Shown: one piece after another, positions 7,056 through 13,167 of the stretch | Numbering within the stretch: position 1 is the stretch's first letter | How the letters are laid out: each line of letters begins with the position of its first letter | NCBI GenBank assembly: GCA_964587855.1 | Contig: CAZPLT010000014.1 | Coordinates: 1-15,899 of the forward strand | Length of the DNA: 15,899 bases | From: WRCA01 sp964587855 | GTDB lineage: Bacteria > Pseudomonadota > Alphaproteobacteria > Rs-D84 | Reading direction: 5' to 3' | The notes under the pieces: generated by a model | Told to the model about the DNA's origin: nothing | The model's database searches: none | Seen by the model: the letters and a program-made list of their open reading frames with translations, nothing else | Made by a program: the position numbers and the translations under genes

Positions 7056-7238
7056 TTATTTTTCTATATGTGCCTCTATCCATGCGTCGAGATCTTCTTT
7101 GCGATAACGTATGCGATTTCCCCAGCGCACAAATGGTATAGTGTTTTTTCCAATACTTCTGAAAGTATTTAGTGTCGGAACAGTAGTGCCAAGATAAGAG
7201 GCCGCATCGGCCTGATTCATAAGTTTTGATTCTGTCAT
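7056..7238 (-). CDS. AlpA/excisionase-like helix-turn-helix protein
   Basis: This 60-residue protein has the winged-helix pattern of small excisionases and AlpA-type regulators. MNQADAASYLGTTVPTLNTF forms the helix-turn-helix, FVRWGNRIRYRKEDLDAWI forms the wing and last helix, and a short acidic tail follows. Such proteins bend DNA at attachment sites to favour excision or switch on genes of the element. AAGGG on the minus strand lies about seven bases before the ATG. That ribosome site can pair with an upstream ATAACCC segment, and a triplet of near-palindromic sites lies further upstream, so the gene is probably tightly regulated. It precedes the HUH gene in the same direction and supports a mobile-element reading of this region. 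Confidence 0.8.
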   Translation of the reverse strand: MTESKLMNQADAASYLGTTVPTLNTFRSIGKNTIPFVRWGNRIRYRKEDLDAWIEAHIEK

Positions 7239-7241
7239 AAT

Positions 7242-7269
7242 ATAACCCTTTTGTGTTTACTGGGGTTAT
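7242..7269 (-). promoter_or_regulatory. Hairpin that could hide the excisionase ribosome site
   Basis: ATAACCC (7242-7248) and GGGTTAT (7263-7269) are a perfect 7-base inverted repeat. In the leftward transcript the second arm to be made contains the AAGGG ribosome site of the gene at 7056-7238, so folding would block translation. This is inference from pairing alone. Confidence 0.35.
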
Positions 7270-7283
7270 TATTCATGACAGGT

Positions 7284-7336
7284 TTTATACGGATAAATAA
7301 AAATAATATCCGTATAAACAAAAAATTATACGGATA
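7284..7336. promoter_or_regulatory. Three-copy near-palindromic operator (TTATACGGATA)
   Basis: TTATACGGATA occurs at 7285-7295 and 7326-7336, and its inverse at 7307-7317; the first two copies extend to 12-base arms (7284-7295 and 7307-7318). Each copy is itself close to a palindrome. Centres lie about 22 and 19 bases apart, near two helical turns, so bound proteins would sit on the same face of the DNA. The cluster lies upstream of the excisionase-like gene, as an operator would. Confidence 0.6.
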
Positions 7337-7361
7337 TTTTCTAAATGATTCTGTATGACTT

Positions 7362-7919
7362 TTATAGGCTGTATTTATCGATAAGTCTAGAAACCACATC
7401 TGCTTCGTTTTCTTTTGTTAAAGAATTATTTTCAAAAAGTTCGTTTATGCAGTTAATTATAAAAAAATTTGGATTGTTTGATTGTTTTTTAATTTCATTA
7501 TATCTTACATATAAAACGTCTAAATTTTCCGTATATTTGTATTTTCTTCTAACTTTATCTAAAGCGCCACGTAAAGATTCATCCGGATATTTTAAAAGCA
7601 TTAATTGCATTTGAAGACACAATAATAAGCCAGCCTTGCCAATCCATTTACCCGGTCTACCGGCTTTTTCAATATCACCAATTTCTGTAAAGCCTATAAT
7701 ATTTTGTTGAATAGCCATTTTTTGTATAAGTTTTCTAGTTGTTAAGTCTATAAAGCCCGGTCTTTTTAATCCGTATTCTTGAAATAGTGCTTTTTCACGC
7801 ATTTCTAATTCTTCGTGATTTTGTTTTGCTGCAAATTCTGCGCCTTTAATTAAAGTTGCTGCAAGAGTAGGACTAAGTGGTATATCTAATACATTTCCAT
7901 AAAGTTTACGTTTAGCCAT
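7362..7919 (-). CDS. Hypothetical protein (185 aa) next to the tRNA end of the island
   Basis: The 185-residue product is soluble and predicted mostly helical, with a basic start (MAKRKLYG), a Gly/Lys-rich middle (IEKAGRPGKWIGKAGLLLCL) and a charged stretch (LRGALDKVRRKYKY). I recognise no family and see no catalytic motif or integrase signature. AAAGG on the minus strand lies about eight bases before the ATG, so the gene looks genuine. It is the last island gene before the repeats and the tRNA, a place where an integrase would be expected. It lies upstream of the excisionase-like and HUH genes in the same direction, separated from them by the operator cluster, so it may be a regulator of the element. 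That role is not shown by sequence. Confidence 0.65.
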   Translation of the reverse strand: MAKRKLYGNVLDIPLSPTLAATLIKGAEFAAKQNHEELEMREKALFQEYGLKRPGFIDLTTRKLIQKMAIQQNIIGFTEIGDIEKAGRPGKWIGKAGLLLCLQMQLMLLKYPDESLRGALDKVRRKYKYTENLDVLYVRYNEIKKQSNNPNFFIINCINELFENNSLTKENEADVVSRLIDKYSL

Positions 7920-7985
7920 GGCACAAACCTTTCTAATAATATCAAATCGTAATTGAATAATGTTTGATTAGCAATGTTAATTATT

Positions 7986-8055
7986 GGTAGCAATATATGC
8001 CATCGGTAGCAAATAGGTAGCAAAAGGTGGTTTTGGATGGGTAAAAATAGGTAGT
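7986..8055 (+). repeat. Phased GGTAGCAA direct repeats between island and tRNA
   Basis: GGTAGCAA occurs at 7986-7993, 8005-8012 and 8016-8023; degenerate copies follow at 8026 (GGTGGTTT) and 8050 (GGTAGTTA). Start-to-start distances are 19, 11, 10 and 24, close to whole or double helical turns for the first steps. Short phased direct repeats beside a tRNA attachment site are what arm-type integrase or excisionase sites look like. The surrounding 7920-8094 stretch holds no gene. Confidence 0.6.
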
Positions 8056-8089
8056 TAAAAACAATAAAAATGTCCCTGAAATCAGGGAC
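8056..8089 (-). terminator. Intrinsic terminator of the initiator tRNA gene
   Basis: GTCCCTGA (8072-8079) and TCAGGGAC (8082-8089) form an eight-pair stem. On the minus strand it is followed by ATTTTTATTGTTTTT. It begins six bases beyond the encoded CCA end of the leftward tRNA gene. Confidence 0.85.
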
Positions 8090-8094
8090 TTATT

Positions 8095-8171
<77 letters not shown>

Positions 8172-8183
8172 ATGGACTGCGCT

Positions 8184-8211
8184 ATTTTACGCCAAATTTT
8201 TTCAATGTCAA
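8184..8211 (-). promoter_or_regulatory. Promoter of the initiator tRNA gene
   Basis: On the minus strand TTGACA (8206-8211), a perfect -35 box, is followed after 16 bases by TAAAAT (8184-8189), a five-of-six -10 box. The start of transcription would fall about six to eight bases before the tRNA 5' end. Confidence 0.85.
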
Positions 8212-8227
8212 GCGTTTAAGACATTTC

Positions 8228-8256
8228 TTGAATTTTTTATATCTTGCTGCTATATT
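8228..8256 (+). promoter_or_regulatory. Candidate promoter of the lipid A operon
   Basis: TTGAAT (8228-8233) and TATATT (8251-8256) are separated by 17 bases. Transcription would start near 8263, only about three bases before the ATG at 8266, and no ribosome site precedes that ATG. The message may therefore be leaderless. Confidence 0.5.
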
Positions 8257-8265
8257 TTATACACT

Positions 8266-8982
8266 ATGAAGCAATTTAGAAAAATTTGGAAAAAGTTTTG
8301 GCGCAGATTTTTTTCTGCTGCGCCTGTTCAATGGATTTTAGCCTTTTTTATGTTTTTCGGAATTTATCTGGTTTATTTCACGTCTAAAAAAAATATTCGT
8401 GGTGAAGAATTATTTCATGAATATAACCGTAAGCCTGCAATTTTCGTATTCTGGCATGGACGCAGTATGATGTTGTCACCAATCGTTCGTAAGTGTGGGG
8501 TGCGTGGATATGCTCTGTCTTCAAGACACAAAGATGGTCGTATGATGGCAAAGCTGCAACGTTTATTTGGGTTAAAGGCTATTTATGGCAGTACTGGTCG
8601 TGATGGCGCGGTTTCCGCATTACGTGAAGGTGTGCGCCGTTTGAACGAGGGCTATGTTTTGGCATTATCCCCCGATGGACCCAAGGGACCATTGATGCGT
8701 TTAAATGATGGTGCTTTATATTATGCTCGTATGACTGGCGCGCCAATTATTCCAGTTTGTTATTCTTGCTCTCGGCCTTGGTTTCAACGTCGTTGGGATC
8801 GTTACTTGATCGCAAAACCATTTTCAAAAATTATTTGCAATGTAGGACAGCCAGTTTTTATTACCAAAGAAAATTTTAACTCTGTTCGTGTAGATTTAGA
8901 AAAGTTTATGATAAAACAATTGCAAGATACTGACGCTGAATTTGGATTACCACCAATTCAACCAAGCGCAATTAAAAAATGA
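8266..8982 (+). CDS. DUF374 lysophospholipid/lipid A acyltransferase-like protein
   Basis: The frame runs back through the tRNA, so I take ATG 8266 as the start, giving 238 residues. A membrane segment lies at about 21-38. The family blocks follow: FWHGRSMM with the likely catalytic His64, SRHKDG (86-91), GSTGRDGA (108-115) and SPDGPKGP (135-142). This is the DUF374 branch of glycerolipid acyltransferases, acting at the inner membrane. Its stop overlaps the lpxK start by 4 bases (ATGA), and lpxC follows, so an acyl transfer step in lipid A assembly is likely. I recall that the epsilonproteobacterial secondary acyltransferase LpxJ belongs to the same family, which makes an LpxJ-like role reasonable. 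A phospholipid role is the alternative. Confidence 0.88.
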   Translation: MKQFRKIWKKFWRRFFSAAPVQWILAFFMFFGIYLVYFTSKKNIRGEELFHEYNRKPAIFVFWHGRSMMLSPIVRKCGVRGYALSSRHKDGRMMAKLQRLFGLKAIYGSTGRDGAVSALREGVRRLNEGYVLALSPDGPKGPLMRLNDGALYYARMTGAPIIPVCYSCSRPWFQRRWDRYLIAKPFSKIICNVGQPVFITKENFNSVRVDLEKFMIKQLQDTDAEFGLPPIQPSAIKK

Positions 8983-9896
8983 AAACACCAAATTGGTTTT
9001 TAAAAAGAACTTTTATTGCATGGCTGTTATTGCCGTTATCTTTTATTTATTTATTAGTATCGCGGTTCGTTTTTATTTGCCGGCGTTTTAAACAAAAAAG
9101 CGCAAAAATACCGATAATTTGTGTTGGCGGATTATTGGCGGGTGGGGTTGGGAAAACCCCCATTGTTCGTGAAATTGCAAAGGTTTTTGGATCGGCCGTT
9201 GTGATGCGAGGATATCGTGGAGGTGATGAAGCCAAAATGTTGGAAAACAGCGGCTTGACCGTTTTTACAGGTGTAAAGCGCGCACAGAGTATAAAAAATG
9301 CTGAAGAAAAAGGCTTTCCTTCTATAGTAATGGATGATGGTTTTCAAAATTCAACAATTAAAAAAGATATTTCAATTTTAGTTTTTAATTCCAAAATTGG
9401 AATTGGTAATGGATTTGTTTTGCCCGCAGGTCCAATGAGAGAGCCATTAAGCGCAATTCGTCGTGCTGATGCAATTGTAATTGTGCGTGATATAAAAAAT
9501 GGTAAGACTGCAAATAATAATTCAGCAATTATCAAAGCTTTAAATAAATATAAAAAGCCAATTTTTTATGTGGAAAACAAAACGATTATGCCACGCGGGA
9601 TTCGTAAATTTATAGCTTTTGCTGGAATTGGTTACCCACAAAAGTTTTTTAATAACTTGCCGAAAAAGCCGGTAAAAACAGTATCTTTTTCCGATCATTA
9701 TGAATATACAGACAAAGACATAGAGCAATTATTAAATTTAGCAAAAGAAAATAAAGCAGATTTGTTGACTACTGAAAAAGACTGGATCAGATTATCTCCG
9801 CGCATGCGCAAACAAATTAAATTTTCACCATTAGAAACAAAAATACCATCGGAATTTTATTCTTGGTTAAAAGAACAATTGGTAAATAAAAAATGA
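8979..9896 (+). CDS. lpxK: Tetraacyldisaccharide 4'-kinase
   Basis: LpxK phosphorylates the 4' position of the tetraacyl disaccharide to make lipid IVA, at the inner face of the inner membrane. The 305-residue product has an N-terminal membrane helix (about 11-34), a P-loop GGLLAGGVGKTP (50-61), GGDEAKML with the conserved Asp near 83, the family signature MDDGFQN (118-124), LPAGPMREP (148-156), FSDHY (237-241) and TTEKDW (264-269). The family is usually slightly longer, about 320-350 residues. It overlaps the acyltransferase upstream and lpxC downstream by 4 bases each, so the three are one translationally coupled unit. Confidence 0.95.
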   Translation: MKTPNWFLKRTFIAWLLLPLSFIYLLVSRFVFICRRFKQKSAKIPIICVGGLLAGGVGKTPIVREIAKVFGSAVVMRGYRGGDEAKMLENSGLTVFTGVKRAQSIKNAEEKGFPSIVMDDGFQNSTIKKDISILVFNSKIGIGNGFVLPAGPMREPLSAIRRADAIVIVRDIKNGKTANNNSAIIKALNKYKKPIFYVENKTIMPRGIRKFIAFAGIGYPQKFFNNLPKKPVKTVSFSDHYEYTDKDIEQLLNLAKENKADLLTTEKDWIRLSPRMRKQIKFSPLETKIPSEFYSWLKEQLVNKK

Positions 9897-10888
9897 TTAA
9901 AAGTGTAAAATTTTCAGGCGTTGGAATTCATTCAGGAATTCTTACAAATGTATCTGTAAAGCCGTCAAAAAAGCCGGGTATATTTTTTCTGCGTACAGAT
10001 TTGTCGCATGCTGCGCCAATACCAGCGACATGGAATAATGTTCAAAATACGGGTTTGATGAGTACTTCGGTTGGAACTTGGCCAAATCAAGTTCAAACCA
10101 TAGAACATTTTATGGCAGCATTGTTTGTTTGTGGAATTGATTCTGCAGTTATTGAAATTGATGCATCAGAATTTCCAATTATGGATGGTGGTGCCCAAGA
10201 ATTTATAGAAATTTTAAAACCAATTACAAATAATAAAAGCAATCTAAAAAAGATTATTGTTAAAAAAGAAATTATTGTCACCAGACAAGAAATTATAAAA
10301 AAGATGCCGATATTAAAAAGAATGGCTTTATGGATTCATGGTCTTAAAACGGGCCGTAAAGAAGATGGATTTGTTAAATTATCGCCAGGGGTAAAAAATC
10401 TGTCTGTGGATATAACTTTGGATTATCCAGATAAAGCTATTGGTATTCAAAATACTAAATTTATTTTTGATGGAACGGAATCTGCACGTAAAGAATTTAT
10501 AAAAAACATTTCAAAATCCCGGACTTTTGGAAGATTTTGGGAATGGGGATATTTAAAAAAGCTTGGCATGGGGAAGGGCGCAAATGAAAAAAATGTAATT
10601 GTTTTAATGAACAAAAAAAACGATTGGAATGATGTTCAAAGTTATACAGATGATAAAAAACGATTAGAAAAATTGCTTAAAAACAAAGGGGCCCAAACAC
10701 TGACCCCTTTATACTGGAAAGATGAATTTGTCAGACATAAGCTGATTGATGCATTGGGGGATTTTTATACCAGTGGCGGAATGGTTGTTGGGTGTTTAGA
10801 ATCTTTCAAAGGAAGTCACGCAATGAATAATTTAGTTTTACGTAAATTGTTTTCAGATTCATCAAATTATAAAATACAGGGGGAATAA
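9893..10888 (+). CDS. lpxC: UDP-3-O-acyl-N-acetylglucosamine deacetylase with an insertion
   Basis: LpxC removes acetate from UDP-3-O-acyl-GlcNAc, the committed step of lipid A synthesis, in the cytosol with a zinc ion. The 331-residue protein has GVGIHSG (9-15), EHFMAAL with zinc ligand His72 and base Glu71, FPIMDGGA (94-101), SRTFG (209-213), and HKLIDALGD with zinc ligands His282 and Asp286; His309 in GSHAMNN fits the catalytic histidine. It is longer than the usual 300 or so because of about 25-30 extra residues at roughly 130-158, rich in Lys and hydrophobics, between the two halves of domain II. It overlaps lpxK by 4 bases; a lipoprotein gene starts one base after its stop. Confidence 0.95.
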   Translation: MIKSVKFSGVGIHSGILTNVSVKPSKKPGIFFLRTDLSHAAPIPATWNNVQNTGLMSTSVGTWPNQVQTIEHFMAALFVCGIDSAVIEIDASEFPIMDGGAQEFIEILKPITNNKSNLKKIIVKKEIIVTRQEIIKKMPILKRMALWIHGLKTGRKEDGFVKLSPGVKNLSVDITLDYPDKAIGIQNTKFIFDGTESARKEFIKNISKSRTFGRFWEWGYLKKLGMGKGANEKNVIVLMNKKNDWNDVQSYTDDKKRLEKLLKNKGAQTLTPLYWKDEFVRHKLIDALGDFYTSGGMVVGCLESFKGSHAMNNLVLRKLFSDSSNYKIQGE

Positions 10889-10889
10889 A

Positions 10890-11204
10890 ATGAAAAAACT
10901 TTTATTAATATCCGTTTTAACCACGGCAGCATGTACGAATTATGTAAAATTAGAATCTGATAATTTAACCAAACTGACAGACGAGCCAAAAAATTGTACA
11001 CTGTTGTACACAATGGATGCCGACGCTAATTTTTATTCCGAAGAAGATGCGGTAAGATATCTTGAAAATCAGATTGTTAAAAAGGGTGGAAATTCTTTCT
11101 TTATAACAAAAAAAGAAAAGATTCATAACGAATGGAAGATGTTTGCCCCCGAATATTCTTATGCTATAACCGCTAATGTTTATGATTGCCCAGCCGTTAA
11201 ATAA
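10890..11204 (+). CDS. Small lipoprotein, possibly DUF4156/RcsF-like
   Basis: The 104-residue product starts MKKLLLISVLTTAAC, a lipoprotein signal with lipobox TTAAC, so Cys15 should be lipidated and the rest exported. The mature part has Cys near 36 and 99, which could form a disulfide, and a segment AVRYLENQIVKKGGNSFFI. That layout recalls small outer-membrane lipoproteins of the DUF4156 or RcsF type, but I hold this loosely. It has an AGGGGGA ribosome site and starts one base after the lpxC stop, so it is the last gene of the lipid A operon. An envelope-sensing or outer-membrane role would fit the context. Confidence 0.8.
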   Translation: MKKLLLISVLTTAACTNYVKLESDNLTKLTDEPKNCTLLYTMDADANFYSEEDAVRYLENQIVKKGGNSFFITKKEKIHNEWKMFAPEYSYAITANVYDCPAVK

Positions 11205-11214
11205 TTTGTATAAT
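11186..11214 (+). promoter_or_regulatory. Candidate promoter of the pilus operon
   Basis: TTGCCC (11186-11191) is followed after exactly 17 bases by a perfect TATAAT (11209-11214). The -35 box lies in the end of the lipoprotein gene. Transcription would start near 11221, leaving a leader of about 70 bases that contains the hairpin at 11232-11256. Confidence 0.55.
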
Positions 11215-11231
11215 AAGCGTATAAATAGAAC

Positions 11232-11256
11232 TTTTTTCACAAAAGGTGTGAAAAAA
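11232..11256. repeat. AT-rich inverted repeat in the pil operon leader
   Basis: TTTTTTCACA (11232-11241) and TGTGAAAAAA (11247-11256) are perfect 10-base arms around AAAGG. There is no T run after the hairpin on either strand, so it is not a standard terminator. It could protect the message, act as an operator, or weakly separate the two operons. Confidence 0.6.
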
Positions 11257-11288
11257 TAGTATTTCTATGTCTGAAACGGGAGGGGATT

Positions 11289-12542
11289 TTGGCATCAGGC
11301 GTAATAACTATTGAGCGCAAAAAATACGCAGTTGGGCTGTTTTGGCAGCCTTTGTCAACTGGTCAAAACCCTCATTTTCTTGCAAAAAAACTATCAAAAC
11401 AAATTTCCGGCAGTGTAAAGTTTTATGCAGAATATGGATCTATGGTTGGTATTGGGTCGCTTTCGTTGGGCCATCGTAGGGGTATGAAAATTGCTGCGGT
11501 TGAAGTAATAAATTATTTTCATGAATATAATTCGTTTTTGGCTGAATTTTTTACACCCCAAGGTTTTTGGATAATTGGGGTTAGAAATAATATAGTAATT
11601 TTTGATCAATTGATTTCCACTGAATCAAATGCCAAAAAAGAATTTGCGAAATTAGTAGCATTGCCAGATTGGGATGTAATTATTGCTTCTGGGTCATGGA
11701 ATATCCCACGGGCCGAAGAAAAATCATTACGAGATGTAATTGTTGGAAACTCAAAACCATATTTAATTCCAATAAGTGTTACAGCTGGAAATATTTTTTC
11801 TTTGGTTGTTTTTTGTATGGTAGTGTTTGGAATATGGTATGTGTTTAATGAACCGATTATGAAAATGATTTCACCACGTCCACAACAAATTCAAATAAAC
11901 CCAGAAATTTTAAAAAAGTATAAAAAACAATTAGAAGCAAAAAAGGCTGAGATAAAACAAGAACCTGTACAGCCAGCGGTTATCAGTCATCCTTATGATA
12001 ATTTGCCAGACCCACATTTACGCGCAGAACAATGTTGGAGGTCAATAGCTTTTGTTATGCAACCGATTTCTGGATGGTCACAACAAAATGCGGTATGCGA
12101 AGAAAACTCGGCACGGGTAACATTAAATCGTACATATGGAACGCTAGAAGGATTATATAGCTTGGTTGATTCTTTGTTGGGCGAAAATGTGTATGTTATG
12201 GAAAATACTGATTCTAATGTTGTAATCAGTGTTGATTTAACGCCATTACCATCATCTGGTAATAATTTACCCAAAACAGATATAGAGGATGTGGTTTTTT
12301 CTGTAAATAATATCTTTCAAAAAATTGGGAAATTTGCAAATATAAAACCAAGTATGGAAACAAATAAACAGGGCGATGTAACTGTTACAACAAATATGGT
12401 TACGATAGATGCGGATTCTAAACTTAAACCAGATGAATTTATTAAAATGTTTGATGGGATTTCACCGATATCTTTATCGTCTGTTAAATGGGATGCGCGT
12501 TCGCGCACATGGAACTATGAGGTTAAAATCTATGCAAAATAA
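11289..12542 (+). CDS. pilO: Type IVb pilus accessory protein PilO
   Basis: This 417-residue protein matches the PilO accessory protein of R64-type thin pili. An N-terminal cytoplasmic domain begins VITIERKKYAVGLFWQPL; a single membrane helix lies at about 164-186; a charged linker with KKQLEAKKAEIKQE follows, and then a periplasmic domain with Cys249 and Cys270 around a P-x-x-GW segment. PilO is thought to help hold the inner-membrane assembly complex. The start is TTG at 11289, preceded by a strong GGGAGGGG at 11278-11285; an ATG at 11267 is in another frame and stops after 15 codons. It opens the pil operon here and overlaps pilP by 11 bases. No pilL, pilM or pilN precedes it. Confidence 0.85.
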   Translation: MASGVITIERKKYAVGLFWQPLSTGQNPHFLAKKLSKQISGSVKFYAEYGSMVGIGSLSLGHRRGMKIAAVEVINYFHEYNSFLAEFFTPQGFWIIGVRNNIVIFDQLISTESNAKKEFAKLVALPDWDVIIASGSWNIPRAEEKSLRDVIVGNSKPYLIPISVTAGNIFSLVVFCMVVFGIWYVFNEPIMKMISPRPQQIQINPEILKKYKKQLEAKKAEIKQEPVQPAVISHPYDNLPDPHLRAEQCWRSIAFVMQPISGWSQQNAVCEENSARVTLNRTYGTLEGLYSLVDSLLGENVYVMENTDSNVVISVDLTPLPSSGNNLPKTDIEDVVFSVNNIFQKIGKFANIKPSMETNKQGDVTVTTNMVTIDADSKLKPDEFIKMFDGISPISLSSVKWDARSRTWNYEVKIYAK

Positions 12543-13152
12543 ATTGATGCAAATTTTATTATTTATTTCGGTAATCTTTGCAATACCCGCGATTGCAGAA
12601 GTAAATGACAAGGCAGACGCTTATGATCCGTCTGGTTCTGTGTTTGAAAAAATTACTGATTTGGAACAGAAAAAAGTTTTGTGGCAGCTGGAAAAAGAAA
12701 ATGCCCAGATGCAATTGGAAATGGACAGAATGGATGCTGAACGCGTAAGAATTAAAAACGAAATTGATTCTATGGATGGTACTAAAAATGCCCAAGCCCA
12801 AGAGTTAGAATTGGAACGTCAACGTCTTGAAATTGAAAAACAAAAATTAGAAGTACAAAAAAAGAATATAGCTGCTGCTCCGACCCCCAGTAAAAGAGAA
12901 TCCGATAAACCAGAGCCAGAACCCGAACCAGAGGTTGCACCAATACAAGACAAATATAGATTGGTGGAAATTGTTGGTGCTGGGCGCCAGCTAGTTGCAA
13001 CATTGGAAGATAATAAAACAGGACAACGAAAAAAAGTTTCTGTTGGTAAAGATTTGGATGGATACAATGTTGATTCAATTTCTTTGGATGAAGGGGTAGT
13101 TTTATCTAAAGAAGGCGAAACACAAACATTGGGCGTTCATGTTAATAATTAA
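12532..13152 (+). CDS. pilP: Type IVb pilus biogenesis protein PilP
   Basis: I take ATG 12532, preceded by TGAGGT at 12517-12522, as the start, giving 206 residues. A signal peptide of about 22 residues ends IPAIA before Glu23. Residues about 40-115 form a charged coiled coil rich in Glu, Gln and Lys, then comes a Pro/Glu spacer with EPEPEPEP, and the last 60 residues form a compact beta domain (YRLVEIVGAGRQLVATL to the end) typical of PilP. PilP is periplasmic and links the inner-membrane complex to the secretin. The start overlaps the end of pilO by 11 bases; pilQ begins 15 bases after the stop. Confidence 0.85.
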   Translation: MQNKLMQILLFISVIFAIPAIAEVNDKADAYDPSGSVFEKITDLEQKKVLWQLEKENAQMQLEMDRMDAERVRIKNEIDSMDGTKNAQAQELELERQRLEIEKQKLEVQKKNIAAAPTPSKRESDKPEPEPEPEVAPIQDKYRLVEIVGAGRQLVATLEDNKTGQRKKVSVGKDLDGYNVDSISLDEGVVLSKEGETQTLGVHVNN

Positions 13153-13167
13153 ATAAAATTATAGATA

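Noticed and set aside
7345..7614. 89-codon rightward frame opposite the 185-residue gene
   Set aside because: It is the reverse shadow of a leftward gene with a good ribosome site; it has no motif or ribosome site of its own.
7986..8055. GGTAGCAA repeats as a CRISPR array
   Set aside because: Repeat units are only 8 bases with 2-11 base gaps, and no cas gene is present.
12782..13078. Leftward frames opposite pilP
   Set aside because: Overlapping shadows of the repetitive coiled-coil and Pro/Glu coding region, without start signals.
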